Part shown: positions 55,946 through 58,959 of the stretch, in pieces
How the letters are laid out: every line of letters starts with the position of its first letter
Numbering within the stretch: position 1 is the stretch's first letter
Notes under the pieces: generated by a model
What the model was told of the DNA's origin: nothing
The model's database searches: none
Seen by the model: the letters and a program-made list of their open reading frames with translations, nothing else
Made by a program: the position numbers and the translations under genes
From: a virus
Length of the DNA stretch: 58,959 nt
Virus record (IMG/VR): IMGVR_UViG_3300030103_000167
Span: 1-58,959 of that record
Reading direction: 5' to 3' (one strand)

Positions 55946-56268
55946 AATATCTTTACTATTGTAGACCCTCCAGTTGAAACTGAAACTACGCCCAAGGACG
56001 CTATTGCTTCTAATCCTTTTTCTTCTCCTATATATAAATCTATCCATTCTGTTCCTGTCCATAATTGTAATTGTTCAGTGCTCAGATTAAAAATTATATC
56101 ACCTTTGTTAAAAAAATTTAAATTTCTTTGTGTTTCATTGACAGATAAAGTAGAATCTACATCTACTGAATTTAGAGATAACTCTAATACTCTGCTTAAT
56201 CTGTTAAAAGTATCTGCGTTAACTTGTCCTTGTGCTGTGGGTAACTTAGTTTCTAAAAGTTTACTCAT
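55942..56268 (-). CDS. Tail-block protein upstream of endolysin
   Basis: The protein has 108 residues. A helical start (LPTAQGQVNADTFNRLSRVLELSLN) is followed by beta-rich SVNETQRNLNFFNKGDIIFNLSTEQLQLWTGTEWIDLYIGEE. The 'GDIIxNxxTxxLQxWTGTEWxDL' pattern is frequent in phage fibre or tail head-binding segments. It overlaps the stabiliser gene and the endolysin by 1 and 4 nt. Likely a minor tail protein. Confidence 0.6.
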   Translation of the reverse strand: MSKLLETKLPTAQGQVNADTFNRLSRVLELSLNSVDVDSTLSVNETQRNLNFFNKGDIIFNLSTEQLQLWTGTEWIDLYIGEEKGLEAIASLGVVSVSTGGSTIVKIL

Positions 56269-58160
56269 TATCTTTGTCCATCTGGTTTTACATCTAACCT
56301 AGTCGCACCTAATCTAAAACTCATACCTAATACATTAGTATCGTCATCATTAGATTGAACTCTTAACACAACTTGTCTACCACGTAATCTAGTATCTAAC
56401 TTGGTTGTGTTAGAAAAACAAGAAGCGGTGGTTATTGTTGTTAAATCTTCTCCTGGAAAATTTCTTTTTTTCAAAACAAAATCTAATTTTTGACCTGTAG
56501 AACCTATAGAACCGTTGCCTATAAATTTTACATCAGGTATTACCCTATTAACATGTTGAAATAAATCTCCCTCTCCTAAATCGAAATCACTAGATTCAAT
56601 AAAAACATTTTGCATAGCAGAACCATCGTCATCATGACCAACTTCGTGATTAAATAAACAACTAGCGTTAGTTGATGTTTCATGTGTAGCTATTGGTTTA
56701 TCAAAAACACCTTCATCTAACCAAGCGTTTCTTGAAAGTTGTCCTATAGTCCAAACATTTTCATCATAGTTATATACCACATATCGATCAACGTTAGTTG
56801 CACTAGAAGAACAATAAAACCAACCAACTTCATTAAATGCTTTGTTAGAAAATGCGAATATTTGAAAACTTTGTGTATCATTTATATCATCAAAAACATA
56901 ACTTAATACACTACAAGGTAAACTTTGTACTTGACCTGTATATGTATAAAAACCTTTTTTATCCATCCAAAAAATACCCTTAGGCGTATTAATAGCAGCG
57001 TTAGGACCAACTAAACCTACACCCTCATTAACTAAATTAACACCAAAAGTAAAAGGTTGTCCTATAAAGCTCAAAGAATATAAAGAAGTGTCTGTCCAAA
57101 CTAATGTCTCTTGTCTTGCCCTAAGTGCACCTATAATTGAAGAACCTGCTGATAAACGTAAAGAACCTGCAGTATTAGTAGGCAACGGCTCCCACTCTGT
57201 AACGTTTTCTTGGTCACTAAAAGCAATCAACATAGGGTCTATGGTTCCTGACCTAGATGAATCAACTATAGGGTCAGCACCAAAACAAATAACGTGTCTA
57301 TCTATATCACTAACTAAAACTTGTAATGCTACAGTTGGAGGTAAATTAGCACCTGCTAAATCAGATAATGCTACTGCTCTCGATGAAGTGCCACCGCTTG
57401 TGTCCCAATAAAAAACACCACCACTCCTAGGATTAAATACTAAATCTTCACCAAAATTATCATGTGAGTATAATCTTAATTGATTTGCAAAACCTAAAGA
57501 CTCAGTTGAACCAAATGTACCTTCACCCCAACCATTTATACCCCAACCCGTTGATGGAACATAAACATCTAAACCAACATTTATCTGATACGCCCCTACT
57601 ACAGAAGAACCTCCATTTCCTGTATCTGAAGAATTAGCTAATACTGTTGTACCAGATGTATCTTTCGCTTCTATAGTGTAACTATTTGCGTTTACTATGT
57701 TTGCTATTTGATACTCTTGATTAAGTACGGCGGCAGTTATGTTACCGCCTAATGAAGAAGCACCACTAAATGTTACAAAATCATTTTTTACAGCACCATG
57801 AGCAGTATCAGATACAGTAATAGTAGCGTCGCTATTAGCAACTTTTGCAAAAGTAACATCGCCAGCAGCTGTTGTAGACCTTATTGGCGTGATATCATAA
57901 TAATTAGTGCCTTCTAATATATAGTATTTTTGTGTTGCACCTATACCTATATATTGAGTGCCACCAAGAGCTGTCCATGCATGTAAGGCTCTACCACGTG
58001 ATACAAAAGTAGAAGATGTTCTTTTAGCCCATCCACCTATTTTTTCAGGTAGTCCTTTTCTAAATCGTACTAAATTACTATCGAACCATCCTCCCTCATT
58101 TGCATAAGCAGTAAGTTCTTTGTTTATTCCAGGCTTGAAAATAAATTTTTGTAAAGGCAC
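56268..58160 (-). CDS. P22 gp10-like tail/DNA-stabilising structural protein
   Basis: The protein has 630 residues, predominantly beta. The start PLQKFIFKPGINKELTAYANEGGWFDSNLVRFRKGLPEKIGGWAK is a block I know from tail hub/stabilisation proteins of P22-type podoviruses. Repeated WxxGxxF-like and YNYDENVWTIGQL blade-like strands suggest a beta-propeller. It would close the portal channel below the gp4-like ring. It is distant from the gp4-like gene in this window but in the same late transcript if the map is circular. Confidence 0.68.
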   Translation of the reverse strand: MPLQKFIFKPGINKELTAYANEGGWFDSNLVRFRKGLPEKIGGWAKRTSSTFVSRGRALHAWTALGGTQYIGIGATQKYYILEGTNYYDITPIRSTTAAGDVTFAKVANSDATITVSDTAHGAVKNDFVTFSGASSLGGNITAAVLNQEYQIANIVNANSYTIEAKDTSGTTVLANSSDTGNGGSSVVGAYQINVGLDVYVPSTGWGINGWGEGTFGSTESLGFANQLRLYSHDNFGEDLVFNPRSGGVFYWDTSGGTSSRAVALSDLAGANLPPTVALQVLVSDIDRHVICFGADPIVDSSRSGTIDPMLIAFSDQENVTEWEPLPTNTAGSLRLSAGSSIIGALRARQETLVWTDTSLYSLSFIGQPFTFGVNLVNEGVGLVGPNAAINTPKGIFWMDKKGFYTYTGQVQSLPCSVLSYVFDDINDTQSFQIFAFSNKAFNEVGWFYCSSSATNVDRYVVYNYDENVWTIGQLSRNAWLDEGVFDKPIATHETSTNASCLFNHEVGHDDDGSAMQNVFIESSDFDLGEGDLFQHVNRVIPDVKFIGNGSIGSTGQKLDFVLKKRNFPGEDLTTITTASCFSNTTKLDTRLRGRQVVLRVQSNDDDTNVLGMSFRLGATRLDVKPDGQR

Positions 58161-58168
58161 TGTAACTC

Positions 58169-58351
58169 CTAAATAAAACTAGCAAATACTATTGAGCCTA
58201 GTATAAATGGATAAACCCCCCATAACAGCATTTCTAATCTTTTAAACTTAGCAGAGCCTTCATCTAAACGTTTTTCTATGTACTCATATCTGATAGTGCA
58301 TTCACGTTCATGTGCGTTGAGTTCTGTTAATGCATCTTTTACGATTGCCAT
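58169..58351 (-). CDS. Small coiled-coil protein with C-terminal TM helix
   Basis: The protein has 60 residues. A charged coiled coil (HERECTIRYEYIEKRLDEGSAKFKRLEMLL) is followed by a membrane helix (LLWGVYPFILGSIVFASFI). The shape is that of XhlA-like or holin-accessory proteins. It overlaps the upstream gene by 1 nt. Membership in the lysis group is likely but unproven. Confidence 0.6.
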   Translation of the reverse strand: MAIVKDALTELNAHERECTIRYEYIEKRLDEGSAKFKRLEMLLWGVYPFILGSIVFASFI

Positions 58352-58575
58352 TATTTATCTAAAACTTCCTCTGATTTTTCTTTAGTTGAAGCTATAAAGT
58401 TATTTTGAAAAACATTTAAAGCAGCATCTACTTGGTCTAGATCAAACAACATTTGTTCTCTTTTCTGTCTCAAATTAGTTATTTGATTAGCAAGATATTT
58501 TTGTTTATCTGTCATTTCTGACTCTAATATTTCCTTATCTCCCACCATAGCTTTATTTTCTTTTTTATCTGACAT
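58351..58575 (-). CDS. Small coiled-coil protein
   Basis: The protein has 74 residues, almost all charged and helical (MTDKQKYLANQITNLRQKREQMLFDLDQVDAALNVFQNNF). It lies 2 nt after its upstream gene and overlaps the downstream one by 1 nt. It may be a tail or fibre assembly helper, or a partner of the membrane protein at 58169-58351. No family is recognised. Confidence 0.55.
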   Translation of the reverse strand: MSDKKENKAMVGDKEILESEMTDKQKYLANQITNLRQKREQMLFDLDQVDAALNVFQNNFIASTKEKSEEVLDK

Positions 58576-58577
58576 TA

Positions 58578-58898
58578 TTAACTATTATCAGTAATGTATT
58601 GTTTACCTGTAGCAACAGCTGCAACATGAGTAGTTTTTTTACTATCTGCTGCTCCTTTTACATTAGGTGTATTATCATCACTATCAACAGGTGCATATTC
58701 TAAAATAATTTCTAAGTGGTCTACATTTCTTTGTACCACTTCGTTTATTTCAGTTTGTGTCCAAGTTCCTGCTACAGCATTTCCATCTTTATCGGTTATA
58801 CCACCTGCATATTTTGATTTATTACCATTAGTATTAATATCGTTAATAAGATTAACGCTGTCTGTTCCTGCTGTAAGGACTTGTGTTACTGTTGCCAT
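58578..58898 (-). CDS. Small hypothetical structural-block protein
   Basis: The protein has 106 residues, Thr/Asn/Asp-rich (TAGTDSVNLINDINTNGNKSKYAGGITDKDGNAVAGTWTQTEINEVVQRNVDHLEIILEYAP). It starts after AAGGAGAATA, which also encodes the end of the preceding gene. Position next to the fibre-like 3' end suggests a tail role. No motif is decisive. Confidence 0.55.
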   Translation of the reverse strand: MATVTQVLTAGTDSVNLINDINTNGNKSKYAGGITDKDGNAVAGTWTQTEINEVVQRNVDHLEIILEYAPVDSDDNTPNVKGAADSKKTTHVAAVATGKQYITDNS

Positions 58899-58899
58899 A

Positions 58900-58959
58900 T
58901 TATTCTCCTTCGTTTAATTTAGTTTTTAATTCTTCTACTTGTGTAGATAGTTCTTGTAT
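58900..58959 (-). CDS. 3' end of a gene cut by the right window edge (possibly the fibre gene)
   Basis: Only 19 codons and the stop are visible. They read IQELSTQVEELKTKLNEGE, a short coiled coil like the very end of S74-type fibre chaperones. If the map is circular this may be the end of the fibre that leaves the left edge. Direct abutment would be out of frame, so some sequence would have to be missing between the two edges. Confidence 0.5.
   Translation of the reverse strand: MQELSTQVEELKTKLNEGE

Noticed and set aside
55946-56062. N-terminal extension of the endolysin to 56062.
   Set aside because: It is the upstream gene read in another frame. The ATG at 55945 overlaps the previous stop (ATGA) and gives a normal-length T4-type lysozyme.
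1-58959. Temperate-phage genes (integrase, CI/Cro-type repressor, att site) and tRNA genes.
   Set aside because: None found on reading the gene list and intergenic regions. The HTH-type proteins present are small and do not resemble classic repressors.

Overview
The window looks like a nearly complete genome of a lytic, short-tailed (podovirus-like) phage of a Gram-negative, probably marine, bacterium. It is AT-rich and densely packed. All but one of about 90 genes lie on the minus strand, mostly with 1-20 nt overlaps or gaps. It has a large terminase, a P22-type portal, a scaffold/capsid pair and P22-like tail adaptor and stabiliser genes. I saw no sheath, tape-measure, integrase, repressor or tRNA gene. 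The host is inferred to be a diderm proteobacterium because the genes use strong Shine-Dalgarno sequences and sigma70-like promoters, and because the phage carries an outer-membrane curli lipoprotein gene.

Layout, following minus-strand transcription. Early region (about 38.2 to 16.2 kb): 13 similar promoters (TTTACT, about 17 bp, TATACT) each head a short operon. The first long operon carries an SSB-like protein, a TOTE-type primase, an AlkB-like dioxygenase and a short UvrD-like helicase. The second carries a methyltransferase, a 5-hmdU-kinase-helical-domain/aGPT-PPlase-type protein, a thymidylate-synthase homologue, an Nmad1-like protein, a family A DNA polymerase and a small sigma-region-4-like HTH protein. 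This reads as a thymine-hypermodification plus replication unit. Small accessory genes follow: VRR-NUC-like nuclease, DUF932, MazG-like, zinc-ribbon proteins, winged-helix-like paralogues, three 24-25 residue membrane microproteins, and a structured RNA-like segment of about 380 nt. The only plus-strand gene is a SNF2-type helicase at 38.4-39.9 kb.

Packaging and head region (17.2 kb down to 1): small terminase, a repeat-rich noncoding block, holin, large terminase, portal, GroES-like co-chaperonin, scaffold, major capsid protein, tail adaptors, and a tail fibre built of 51-bp repeats that runs off the left edge. The right edge begins with the 3' end of a minus-strand gene ending in a short coiled coil. 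The simplest reading is a circular map interrupted inside the fibre gene.

Right-hand late region (58.9 to 39.9 kb): tail stabiliser, GH24 endolysin, seven consecutive tiny, very basic proteins, a thermonuclease, a small membrane protein, then a curli-like module (CsgF, CsgG lipoprotein, secreted curlin-repeat protein), a FecR-domain protein with a curlin-like tail, and a CHASE2 adenylate/guanylate cyclase. Large internal-virion or ejection proteins follow. The curli, FecR and cyclase block inside a phage late operon is the most unusual system here. It suggests that infected cells are given a secretion pore, amyloid-like fibre material and a cyclic-nucleotide signal late in infection. That function is inference from domain content.
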